Shown: positions 24,347 to 33,500 of the stretch, piece by piece | How the letters are laid out: each line of letters opens with the position of its first letter | How positions within the stretch are numbered: the first letter of the stretch is position 1 | Assembly (NCBI GenBank): GCA_023700805.1 | Contig: JAMPYF010000022.1 | Span: forward strand, 1-64,000 | Direction of reading: 5' to 3' | Length of the DNA stretch: 64,000 nucleotides | Source of the DNA: Sulfuritalea sp. | Lineage (GTDB): Bacteria > Pseudomonadota > Gammaproteobacteria > Burkholderiales > Rhodocyclaceae | Program-made: the position numbers and the translations under genes | Notes under the pieces: generated by a model | What the model saw: only the letters and a program-made list of their open reading frames with translations | The model's database searches: none | Told to the model about the DNA's origin: nothing

Positions 24347-25971
24347 CGATTCTCTCCTTGATTGTTTTGACGCAGGCGAAAGCGTTGCAGCTTGCCTGTC
24401 TCGGTACGTGGCAGGGCAGCGGCGAATTCGACGCTGCGCGGATACTTGTAGGGGGCGATGGTCTGCTTGACGAAGTCCTGCAGTTCCTTGGCCGTTTCGG
24501 GCGTCGGATCGACGCCGGGCCGCAGCACCACGATGGCCTTGACGATCTGGCCGCGCTCCGCGTCGGCGATCCCGATGACCCCGCATTCGGCCACCTTGGG
24601 ATGGCGCAGCAGGGCGTCCTCGACCTCCGGCCCGGCGATGTTGTAGCCCGCCGAGATGATCATGTCGTCGGTGCGCGAGTGGTAGTGAAAATACCCGTCG
24701 CCATCGAGCGCATAGGCGTCGCCCGTGTAGTTCCAGCCGTCGATCACGTATTTGGCCTGGCGCTCGTCGGCCAGGTAGCGGCAGCCGGTCGGGCCCTTGA
24801 CCGCGAGCCTGCCGACCTGGCCGAGGGGCGCCGGCCTGCCCTCGTCGTCCATCACGCAGGCGACATAGCCGGGCACCACCTTGCCGGTGGCGCCGGGGCG
24901 CGCCTCATTCTCGTCGGCAGAGATGAAAATGTGCATCAGTTCCGTGGCGCCGATGCCGTCGATCATCTCGATGCCGGTCGCTTCCTTCCACAGCGCCCGT
25001 GTCGCCGCGGGCAAAGCCTCGCCGGCCGAAACGCACTTCTTCAGCGTGCTGCCGCGCAGCGGCCCGGCGATCGCGGCGATGGCGCGGTAGGAGGTCGGCG
25101 CGGTGAACAGGATGGTCGCCTGGTATTTGAGCACCGCATCGACCAGATCCTGCGGCCCGCCCTGCTCCAGCAATACCGTCGAGGCGCCGATGCTGAGTGG
25201 AAACAGCAGCAGGCCGCCGAGGCCGAAGGTGAAGGCCAGCGGCGGCGTGCCCATGAACACGTCGTCCGCCGTCGGCCGCAGCACATGGGGCGGCCAGCAG
25301 ACGCAGGCGGCCATGACGTCGCGGTGGAAGTGCATGGTCGCCTTGGGCTGGCCGGTGGTGCCCGAGGTGAAGGCCAGCATGCAGGTGTCGTCGCGCGCCG
25401 TATCGACGTTGGCGAAAATCGGGGAATGCTTCGTCGTCGCCGCCTCGAGTCCATCGGCCGAAGCGTCGTTGAACCAGCGGATCTGCTTGAGTTCGGGCGA
25501 CTCGGCGGCAGCCAGCTTGAGTTCCTCGGCCAGACGCAGGTCGCACAGCGCGTGCGTGACCCTGGCCTTGGCAAGGACATGCCTGAGTTCCTTGGCGCGC
25601 AGCAGCGGCATGGTGGCGACCGCGACGGCACCGGCCTTCATCACCGCGAACCAGCAGGCCGCCATCATCGGATTGTTGGGTGCGCGCAGCAGCACGCGGT
25701 TGCCCGGCACCACGCCGAGATCCTTCACCAGCACGTTGGCGATGCGGTTGGCCTGCGCCTGCAGGTCGGCGTAGGTCCAGCGCAGGCCGGGCGCCTGGAT
25801 GCAGACTCGGTCGCCGCGCCCTTGCGCAACATGGTCGTCGAGCAGCGGATCGGCACAGTTCAAGCGCTCCGGAAACTTCAGCGCCGGCAGTTCGAAGAGG
25901 AACTCCGGCTGCTGCTCCGGCGGCGGCAGGTTGTCGCGGGTAAAGGTATCGATATGGGCGCTGTAGGGCAT
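24343..25971 (-). CDS. Aromatic acyl-CoA ligase, 2-aminobenzoate-CoA ligase-like
   Basis: 542 residues. AMP-forming ligase of the benzoate-CoA ligase group: A3 motif TSGTTGQPKAT, GATELMH, YTGDAYALDGDGY and the adenylation Lys in TETGKLQRF. The N-terminus (HIDTFTRDNLPPPEQ) looks to me like enzymes annotated as 2-aminobenzoate-CoA ligase; this is recognition, not an alignment. It activates a benzoate-type acid to the CoA thioester in the cytoplasm. The start at 25971 has an AAGGGAG site. It lies 29 bp after the reductase gene and overlaps ridA. Confidence 0.8.
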   Translation of the reverse strand: MPYSAHIDTFTRDNLPPPEQQPEFLFELPALKFPERLNCADPLLDDHVAQGRGDRVCIQAPGLRWTYADLQAQANRIANVLVKDLGVVPGNRVLLRAPNNPMMAACWFAVMKAGAVAVATMPLLRAKELRHVLAKARVTHALCDLRLAEELKLAAAESPELKQIRWFNDASADGLEAATTKHSPIFANVDTARDDTCMLAFTSGTTGQPKATMHFHRDVMAACVCWPPHVLRPTADDVFMGTPPLAFTFGLGGLLLFPLSIGASTVLLEQGGPQDLVDAVLKYQATILFTAPTSYRAIAAIAGPLRGSTLKKCVSAGEALPAATRALWKEATGIEMIDGIGATELMHIFISADENEARPGATGKVVPGYVACVMDDEGRPAPLGQVGRLAVKGPTGCRYLADERQAKYVIDGWNYTGDAYALDGDGYFHYHSRTDDMIISAGYNIAGPEVEDALLRHPKVAECGVIGIADAERGQIVKAIVVLRPGVDPTPETAKELQDFVKQTIAPYKYPRSVEFAAALPRTETGKLQRFRLRQNNQGENR

Positions 25972-26000
25972 GCCATGTCTCCCTTGCTGACGCGATCCGC

Positions 26001-27968
26001 CTAGATCCTGACCCCGAGGCGATAGCCCTCCTGGATCGCCTGATCGAGGCCGCGCGGCACCGTGGCGTCGCCGCCGCCGTGCAGCTCGTCGACCATCCAC
26101 TGGAACTCGTGGAACAGGTCGTGGTTGGCCTTGCGCGGGCTGGAGACGATCACGCTGTCGCAGGGAATGAACTGCTCGCCCTTGGGGGTCTTCACGGTGG
26201 CACCCTCCTTGGTCACCTTGACCAGGCTGGCCAGGGTCACGGTCTGGATGCCCAACTCGTCCACCCAGGCGGTATGCCGCCACTTGAAGGTCGGCATGAT
26301 GTCGCCGCCGATGCGCTTCTCCTTCTCGACCACGGTGACTTCATGTCCGGCCTTGGCGAGGAATTCGGAAATGGTCAGGCCGATCATGCCGCCGCCGAGC
26401 ATCACCACGCGCTTGCCCGGCTTGAAGCGGCCATGCGCGACTTCCAGCGCATCGACCAGCAGGTCGGCGCCTTCGAGGTACTGGAACACCGCCATGTCGG
26501 TGCGGGCGCCCGCCGCGACAATGCAGACGTCGTATTCGTGGAGCACGCTGCGCATGAACTTGGCGTTGGCTTCGGTATTCAGGCGCACTTCGACACCGAG
26601 CTTCTTGGCCATCACGCCGTAGTAGTCGATCACGCTTTGCAGGTCGGCCGGGCGTGCCAGGTCGTTGGCGGCATAGGCGCCGAGCGCACCGCCGATCCGG
26701 TCGGCCTTGTCGAACACGGTCACCGCGTGGCCGCGCCTGCGGGCCGTGATCGCGGCTTCCATGCCGGCCGGGCCGGCGCCGATGACCATGATGCGTTTCT
26801 TCTCGGTGGCCTCGGTGACGTGGTACTCGGGCTCGACCTCATGACCCAGCATCGGGTTCATGGTGCAGGTGTAGGGCAGGTCGCGGAACAGGCGCGACAG
26901 GCAGTTCAAGGAGCCGATGCAGGGACGCACTTCTTCCATGCGGTCCTCGGCGGCCTTGTGGATCATTTCGGGGTCGGCCAGCAGCGGGCGGCAGACCTCC
27001 CAGTAGTCGAACACGCCGTCCTTGACGCAGGCGTTGGCCATGGCCGGGTCGGGCAGGCGGTTGCCAAAGGCAACCAGCACATTGGGGAACATCTTCTTGG
27101 CCTTTTCCGAGAGGAAGTTCCAGTAGCCCGGTTCGACGTCGCGGCCGAAGGAGGATTCCGGCGCTTCCTGCCAGCCGACCGTGACCGAGATCATGTCCAC
27201 GCCGCAATCGACGGCCTGTTGCATGAGCTCGAAGGATTCGTCCTGGGTGTTGCCGCCCCAGCGGTCCATCAGCTCGGCACCGTTGAGGCGGATCGACAGC
27301 GGATTGTCCGGGGTGGCCTGCTTGATCGCGTCGATCAGTTCGCGCATGAAGCGGCCGCGGTTCTCGACCGAGCCGCCGTATTCGTCGGTGCGCTGGTTGG
27401 TGAAGCGCGAATTGAAGTTGGCCAGCAGGTAGCCCATGAAGCTGGTGACCTCGGTGCCGTCGAAACCGGCGCGGATCGCGCGAGCGGCGGCGTCGGCGTG
27501 CTGCTTGACGACGACCTTGATCTGCTCCTTGGTCAGTTCGCGCGGCGGACGGAAATGCGGCAGGGTCTGCGGCACCACCGAAGGCTGCACGCAGTAGCCG
27601 AGGTCGATGCCGCCGTAGCGCCCGGCATGGAGGATCTGCTGCATCGCCATGGCGCCGGCGTCATGGATGTAGCGCGCGATCATCTCGAACTGCGGCAGGA
27701 ACTTGTCGTCGTGGATCGCGACCTGGCGGAAGTAGGACTTGCCCTCGCCCAGCGGATCGGGATAGGCGCCCTGGTTGGTGATCAGGCCGCAGCCGGTGCC
27801 GGCGATGACCCGCACCCGCGCCAGTTCGCGCGGCGTGATGGTGCCGTCGCGGCCGTTGTAATTCGAAACGCAGCAGGCACCGTACTTGATGCGGTTCTTG
27901 ACCTCGAACCTGCCGATCTTTCCCGGCTGGAACAGGTGATTGAGCTTTGCTTCGCCTGGTCGTGTCAC
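26001..27968 (-). CDS. Old-yellow-enzyme / 2,4-dienoyl-CoA reductase-family flavoprotein
   Basis: 655 residues: N-terminal FMN TIM barrel (about 1-350), Fe-S segment, then FAD/NAD domains (VIGAGPAGMEAA near residue 395; VVMLGGGMIGL near 530). This is the trimethylamine-dehydrogenase/dienoyl-CoA-reductase layout. In the Fe-S motif the sequence is CIGSLNCLSR with a later YTC: the second of the four usual Cys is Ser (codon TCC). It probably reduces an aromatic or enoyl-CoA ring intermediate of the neighbouring ligase's product. The start at 27968 follows an AAGGAG site; promoter at 28018-28058. Confidence 0.8.
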   Translation of the reverse strand: MTRPGEAKLNHLFQPGKIGRFEVKNRIKYGACCVSNYNGRDGTITPRELARVRVIAGTGCGLITNQGAYPDPLGEGKSYFRQVAIHDDKFLPQFEMIARYIHDAGAMAMQQILHAGRYGGIDLGYCVQPSVVPQTLPHFRPPRELTKEQIKVVVKQHADAAARAIRAGFDGTEVTSFMGYLLANFNSRFTNQRTDEYGGSVENRGRFMRELIDAIKQATPDNPLSIRLNGAELMDRWGGNTQDESFELMQQAVDCGVDMISVTVGWQEAPESSFGRDVEPGYWNFLSEKAKKMFPNVLVAFGNRLPDPAMANACVKDGVFDYWEVCRPLLADPEMIHKAAEDRMEEVRPCIGSLNCLSRLFRDLPYTCTMNPMLGHEVEPEYHVTEATEKKRIMVIGAGPAGMEAAITARRRGHAVTVFDKADRIGGALGAYAANDLARPADLQSVIDYYGVMAKKLGVEVRLNTEANAKFMRSVLHEYDVCIVAAGARTDMAVFQYLEGADLLVDALEVAHGRFKPGKRVVMLGGGMIGLTISEFLAKAGHEVTVVEKEKRIGGDIMPTFKWRHTAWVDELGIQTVTLASLVKVTKEGATVKTPKGEQFIPCDSVIVSSPRKANHDLFHEFQWMVDELHGGGDATVPRGLDQAIQEGYRLGVRI

Positions 27969-28017
27969 TGTGATTTCTCCTTGAAACCCGGTCTTGGGCG
28001 GGCGTTGAATTTATCTT

Positions 28018-28058
28018 TGGATACTGTATACATTACGTGCAAACGATGGGTCAGTCAA
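28018..28058 (-). promoter_or_regulatory. Promoter and operator of the reductase-ligase operon
   Basis: On the minus strand: -35 TTGACT (28053-28058), 17-bp spacer, -10 TAATGT (28030-28035). The palindrome TGTATACA, extended to TATACAGTATCC (28019-28032), overlaps the -10 end. Its last 12 bases match the trpB2 operator at 10 of 12 positions. Confidence 0.55.
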
Positions 28059-28473
28059 GCAAAAGACGCCTTCCAGAACCCAGGCCCAATTGAAATTATC
28101 AGCCTCACAGTCGAGGCTGAGCCACGGATCGCGGCGCTGACCTTCGGCACAGTCCATGCGCTCGATACCGGTCATGAAGATGCCGGCTAAATCTACCGGC
28201 AACCTGACCATCCGTTGATTCATTTCCTCGTACCAGCGGATGCACACATTTACCGTGGGCACTCATGCGTCAACGGTCCGACCTTTTGGTGGCCAAAGTC
28301 GTTACCTATTGCTGAATTGCAACAATGGATCAATTCCCCGACCCAACCGCCCTCCTAGGCCGGATGCACGGTGTTCGTACGGCCTCAAGGTCGGTATTGA
28401 TGCTACGATGCCAAATCCCTATTGCACCAAAGAAAACTGCGGTCATAAGCAGTACGCATTGGCCAGGACAAAC
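28059..28473. other. Gene-free stretch with one palindrome
   Basis: 415 bp between divergent genes. The only structure I see is TCAGCCTC / GAGGCTGA at 28099-28120, an 8-bp perfect inverted repeat with a 6-base spacer. It could be an operator for the secretin gene. No credible small gene. Confidence 0.5.
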
Positions 28474-30471
28474 ATGAACATTCGTCTATTGATGACCGTG
28501 CCAGCGATGTTGTTGGTGATTCCTGCCGTCTTCGGAACGGATCGCTCGTTTGCGGAGGATGGACAGGTTTCCGTTATCGCGGCACCACGGCAGGTTCGTG
28601 CCGGACTGACGTTGGCATCCGAAGGAATTCGCATGATTCGCGACGGCGATTTTCGCAAGGCGTCGCAGATATTCAACGCCGCGCTCAAGTTCGAGCCGGA
28701 GAACGCGCATTTGCATTTCCTTAACGGCGTTGCCTACCATCTGCTGTTCAGCCAGGGACATCAAGCCAACCGGGACCTGGCCGAAACCGCATACTCCCTG
28801 GCATTGAAGCTGGCGCCGGATCATGCGCTATCGGCCTATTACCTTGGACTGCTGCATCTCGACAGTCGGAATTATGTGAAGGCACAGGCAGCGTTGGCGC
28901 ATGTGCTCTTGCTGGAGCGCGACGAACCGGCGGCGCTCACGGCGCTGGCCGTGTCGTCCTACTATGCGCGCGACATCGGCATGGCGCTGTGGGCAATCGA
29001 ACGAGTGGATCAGACGCAGGAAGCGAGCGCCGACGTGTTGCGGGCGTCGGCAATCATTCACGCCGCGGCGGGTCGCTTCGAGCGTGCGCTCGAACGCACC
29101 GATCAACTCAGGAAAACGGCCGACGCTGAATCGGGCGCCCACGTTGCCAAACGGGTCCGCCAGTGGCTGACCTTCCATGACTCGAACCGGGGAAAACTCT
29201 ATCGCACGGCGAGCGAAACCATTCCGCTGTCGCCTCAGCAAGCGTCGCCCTCGCAAGTCACATCTCCCGCCCCATCGTCGGCGCCATCACCAGCCGCAGC
29301 GCAAGTTCCACCGCAGGTTCCATCGCCAGCGCCCGGAACCGCTTCGCCGGGCGGAGAAATCCTGAAGAACTGGAGCGACTGCCCCCAGGGTTCGGCGGTA
29401 GCCGCAAACAGTTCCAGCTATGGTTCCAGCGGCTCCGGGGTCTTTCAGGATGAAACCGCCCAGTTGCCGGCGCTGCCATCACCGTGCGACAGGAACGCCT
29501 TGCCACGCATGGCGCTGCTCGATACCGCCATCATCAGTACGGTCGAGAGTCTATCCACCAGCAAGGGGATCAATCTGCTGGACGGCCTGCGCATGATGCT
29601 CGGGGCATCGCTGAACGACGTGATTACCGACACGACCCAGCCATCCGCATCATCACGCGTCAGGGCATACACCCGAACGGCAAGCCTGGACAATCTCGGC
29701 GGTGCGGCCGGAGCGCTCGCCTACTCGCTCAATATCGCCAATGCCGGCAGCGACTGGAATCAGGTGCTTGCCCGCCCGACTTTGGTGGCCCTGGATCGCC
29801 AGCCTTCGACCTTCTTTTCCGGAACTTCGCTCAGTACCACGGTGGCCGGCAATATCAGCGGCGGCACACTGGTCGAGCATCCGGCGGGAATCAGCCTCTC
29901 GGTGACCCCAACGTTTGTCGACAGTGAAACCGTGTTGCTCTCGGTGCGCGTTGCCCGCTCCTTCTTTCCCACCGGAACGAACGACCTGCGCGCGAGTACC
30001 GTTGTCAAAACGCGCAATTCGGTATCCGCCAGCGTACTCATGAAGATCGGTGAAACCCTGATTATCAGCGGCCTGACTGAACGCCAGTTGAGCGAGTCGG
30101 AAAGCGGCGTTCCGCTGCTGAAGAACATCCCGCTGATCCAGTACCTGTTTTCCACCGAGACGACCACCGACAACACCCAGTCCGTCCTGGTCATGATCAC
30201 GCCGCGACAACCGGCAACAGGGATGAATGCCTCCATGGCATATCGCGAGTCGGGAGCCGATCCCGTACAGCGGTCCAGCCTCAAGGAGTTGCGCCAGCAA
30301 GTCGCCCGCGGCCAGAATCCCGCCCCGAATCTCGACACCGTTTTTCAGGACATGGAAGACAATCTCCTGTTCCGCGAATTTCGCTCCGGCGACATCCGGG
30401 CCGAGGACTGGCGCCGCCCGCCGTTTATCGAACGCACCCTCAAGCAGATCGCCCAGTTCATTTACTACTGA
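28474..30471 (+). CDS. TPR-secretin fusion protein
   Basis: 665 residues from the ATG at 28474, followed by a signal peptide (LLMTVPAMLLVIPAVFG). Residues about 40-230 are TPR-like helices. A Pro/Ala/Ser-rich linker follows (about 250-300), then a secretin domain from about residue 400 to 590. The latter shows the secretin signature VPLLKNIPLIQYLF and beta-strand sequence VSVTPTFVDSETVLLSVRV-like in order. Secretins form outer-membrane gates of type II/III systems, type IV pili or Tad. No other secretion genes are here, so this is an orphan or serves the giant exported protein next to it. Confidence 0.75.
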   Translation: MNIRLLMTVPAMLLVIPAVFGTDRSFAEDGQVSVIAAPRQVRAGLTLASEGIRMIRDGDFRKASQIFNAALKFEPENAHLHFLNGVAYHLLFSQGHQANRDLAETAYSLALKLAPDHALSAYYLGLLHLDSRNYVKAQAALAHVLLLERDEPAALTALAVSSYYARDIGMALWAIERVDQTQEASADVLRASAIIHAAAGRFERALERTDQLRKTADAESGAHVAKRVRQWLTFHDSNRGKLYRTASETIPLSPQQASPSQVTSPAPSSAPSPAAAQVPPQVPSPAPGTASPGGEILKNWSDCPQGSAVAANSSSYGSSGSGVFQDETAQLPALPSPCDRNALPRMALLDTAIISTVESLSTSKGINLLDGLRMMLGASLNDVITDTTQPSASSRVRAYTRTASLDNLGGAAGALAYSLNIANAGSDWNQVLARPTLVALDRQPSTFFSGTSLSTTVAGNISGGTLVEHPAGISLSVTPTFVDSETVLLSVRVARSFFPTGTNDLRASTVVKTRNSVSASVLMKIGETLIISGLTERQLSESESGVPLLKNIPLIQYLFSTETTTDNTQSVLVMITPRQPATGMNASMAYRESGADPVQRSSLKELRQQVARGQNPAPNLDTVFQDMEDNLLFREFRSGDIRAEDWRRPPFIERTLKQIAQFIYY

Positions 30472-30507
30472 ACTGTGCCATCGCCGCGGTCGGGGCGGAC
30501 ACCGGAA

Positions 30508-33500
30508 CTACTCGCCCAGACCGTTGTCCTTGATCGCCTTGTCGACCTCTAGCTCGGCGGCATCGTGCAGCGGCTTGTAGGCCTGGTTGAGCAGATGCAC
30601 AACGGCCGGCGCGGCTTCCGGCATTGCCTCTATGGCCATCTTGGCCACCAGCAGCGCCAGCGGCTCAAACCGTTTCGCCGTGTAGGCAGGATCAGTTAGG
30701 CTGACGGTGAGACGGATGTGCTGCGGCTTTCCCGCCACCTCGAAATCCAGTCCGAGCACGACCGGCTTGCCGGCCACGGATTTCTGCAGGCTACCCTGCA
30801 GCGAACTGCCGGTCAGTCTGAAGATATCGGCGCGACTCAGCGCTGCGACGCCGGCATTCAGTTGCCCGATACCCAATTCGGCGCCCTTGGCCACATCCTT
30901 TGCCGCGTCCAGCACCTGATTGGCCACTACCAGACTGGCCTCGATCGCGATGACCTCGGGGTCGAGCGACGCGAGATCGACGCCCTGCTCTCCCTTGTGC
31001 AGCGCTGCGAGCACGCCCTCTGCGACCGTCTTGGCTTCCTCTGCCGATTTCTGCGCTGCACTGTCGGCCGCAATGACGCCGGCGTAACGCACATTGTCTG
31101 CTTCGCATTCGACGTCGCGGCCGGGATCCGGCACGTCCTTATGCTTGGTGCAGTGCCCCTTCCAGTTCCACCAGTAGCAAATGTTTCGCGTGTAATTGCA
31201 GCCGTGGATGTTGTTCTTGGCTGATTTGATGTCGTTATCCAGGTCTTTGACCTGCGCCGCGAGATCATTCACTTTCTTCTCCGCTTGCGCCACCTGCTGG
31301 TCCAGCGTCTTGGCGCCAGCCAGGGCCCGCTTGCGTGCCTTGTCGAGGCTGTCGTTCAGCGTGTTGACCTTGCCCTGCGCCGCCTTGATGTCGCGGACCA
31401 TGTCGTCGAGCCCCTGGGTAACGGACTTGAAGGCCAGGGCAACCGCAGCTTTGCCGGCGCCGCGCAACCAGGCGCCGATATCCGACTTGAGGGCTGCATT
31501 GATGGCCATGTCCTGCGCGGCCAGCGCACCGGGGTCGAGGCCGGCGGCCGGCGTCGGGAAGCTGGCGTGCATGTCGACCTTGAGCAGATCGCCAAGATCG
31601 AGGTTGGCAGCGACTTCCGATTCCGTAAAGCCCAACGCGTATTCGCCGTCGACATGCTTGCCGAGTATCGTGGCGCCGCCTCGAATCGTAAAGTGGGGTA
31701 GCGGCAACGGCGCCGTCTGCGCCTGGACATCCAGCGTGTTGCCCTTCATCGCCACAGGCCCCAGTGTGAAGTCGCTGAGCGCACCATTCATGACCAGGCT
31801 GGTCTCCGAAACCTGGGACTTGAACTTGCCCAGGGCTTGCCCCTTCAGGAGGAACCAGAGTTCGCCGGCCAGTCGGCTGCCGCCATTGGGAAGATTCATT
31901 TCCGCGACATTGACACCCGGCGAGGCAAAGGCGACATCGACATTCTTGAGCACAGCCTCCGGGAAATCGACCTTCACCGGCTGTCCCCCGCCGGCTTGCA
32001 CCGCGGCATCGAACAATGCAAGCAGATCGGCCATGGCGAGTTCGCTTACCTTGCCCTCGAAGGCACCCTTGTCGACCACGCCGCCCACGATGCTGGCACT
32101 GCCCGTGATATCCAGTTCCCGCGTGCCGATATGCGACTTGCCGACAAAGGTCAGCGTCGTCTCGGAGCTTGCAGTGGTCTTGACCTCGATTCGAGTACCG
32201 GCATCGAGCGTGAAGCCCTTGATGTCGAGTGCATTGCGCCATGGGTTCAGCGACTTGCCCTGCAGGTCGATGGCGACGCCCCCCATACTGTCGAATTCGA
32301 AAGCCACGGCCGAATCGAAGGCGAGGATCTGCTTGCCCATTTTCACATCGAGGATGGCGTCAACCTGGATACCGAAGCTCGCGCTGCTCTCGGCAATCTT
32401 GATGAAAAACTCGGTGCGGGCGTTGTTGGGAAGGCTGACAAAACTGAGCATCGCCGGCAGTCTGACGGCCGGAATCGAAGCCGCCAACGCGAGTGACGGA
32501 CTGCCTGCGCCGATGACACCGCTGGCACCGCCCTGCAGCACCACGTTCTGCCCCGGTGGCAGGAAGCGGGCCAGGGCCGAGCCCAGAGGCGATGTGTCGA
32601 TGACGGCGAGCAGGCCGACCCCGTCCGTAACGCTGATCATGCCCTCCGTCGAGCCGTAAATCGGCAGCAATGCGGTCTGGGCCGACGCTGACAAATCCGC
32701 CAGGCGTACCCTGACCCCCGACTGGCTGATCAAGAGCGCTGCTTTGCGCAACTGCAGCTTGCCCATCGACGACGGCACCATTCGGGGCGGCAGCAGGCGC
32801 GTCAGTTCGAGATCGTCGAACAACGCCGCCACGCTCCAGCGCCCGCCGTTTTCGAATGCCAGCGCCGCAACCTGGTGCACCAGCGGGAACTTGCCGCTCT
32901 TCAGTGTGCCACGCATGGCGCGCGGGGATACCAGAAGATCGCGCACGCTCAGATCTGCGGCATGTGGAATCGCGGACAGCACGGGAATGGCGCTGAGAGG
33001 TATGTCGGCACCCGTCAATTCGACCGCCAACTCGCTGCCGCCGGCTGGCTTGGCCGCGAGATCGATCGATACGTCGAGGTTCCTGACATTGCCCAGGTCG
33101 GTATTGCCGGTGATCGCCAATTTGCTGACCTGGCCAATCGAGCCGGCTATGCCGACATTGCGCAGGTTGAGCCAGTCCATGCCGAACGGGTGATTCAATG
33201 CTCCGGGATACCTGCCGGCAATGGCGACGGTATCCCCGCTCACCGCTTTGACCAGGCGCAGGGTGGCGTCGAACTTCAGGGGCTGTGCGGTGCCTTGCAG
33301 GTGAACTGCGAGCTCTCCGGTAATCGCCGTATCGATCCCCAGCTTGATGCCTTTGATGGTGAGCATGGCATTCTGGACAACGACCGACTTGTCGATGCCG
33401 GGCGGAACGAAATCCGGCAGCGGAATTTTCAGGTCGAGGGCATCAAGGAAGGCTTGCGCCAATGCCGCGCCGTCTACTCCCGACAGCAAGCTGGAATCGA

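Noticed and set aside
28011..28262. 83-codon minus frame upstream of the reductase gene
   Set aside because: It would overlap the promoter and operator, has no ribosome site, and shows no domain.
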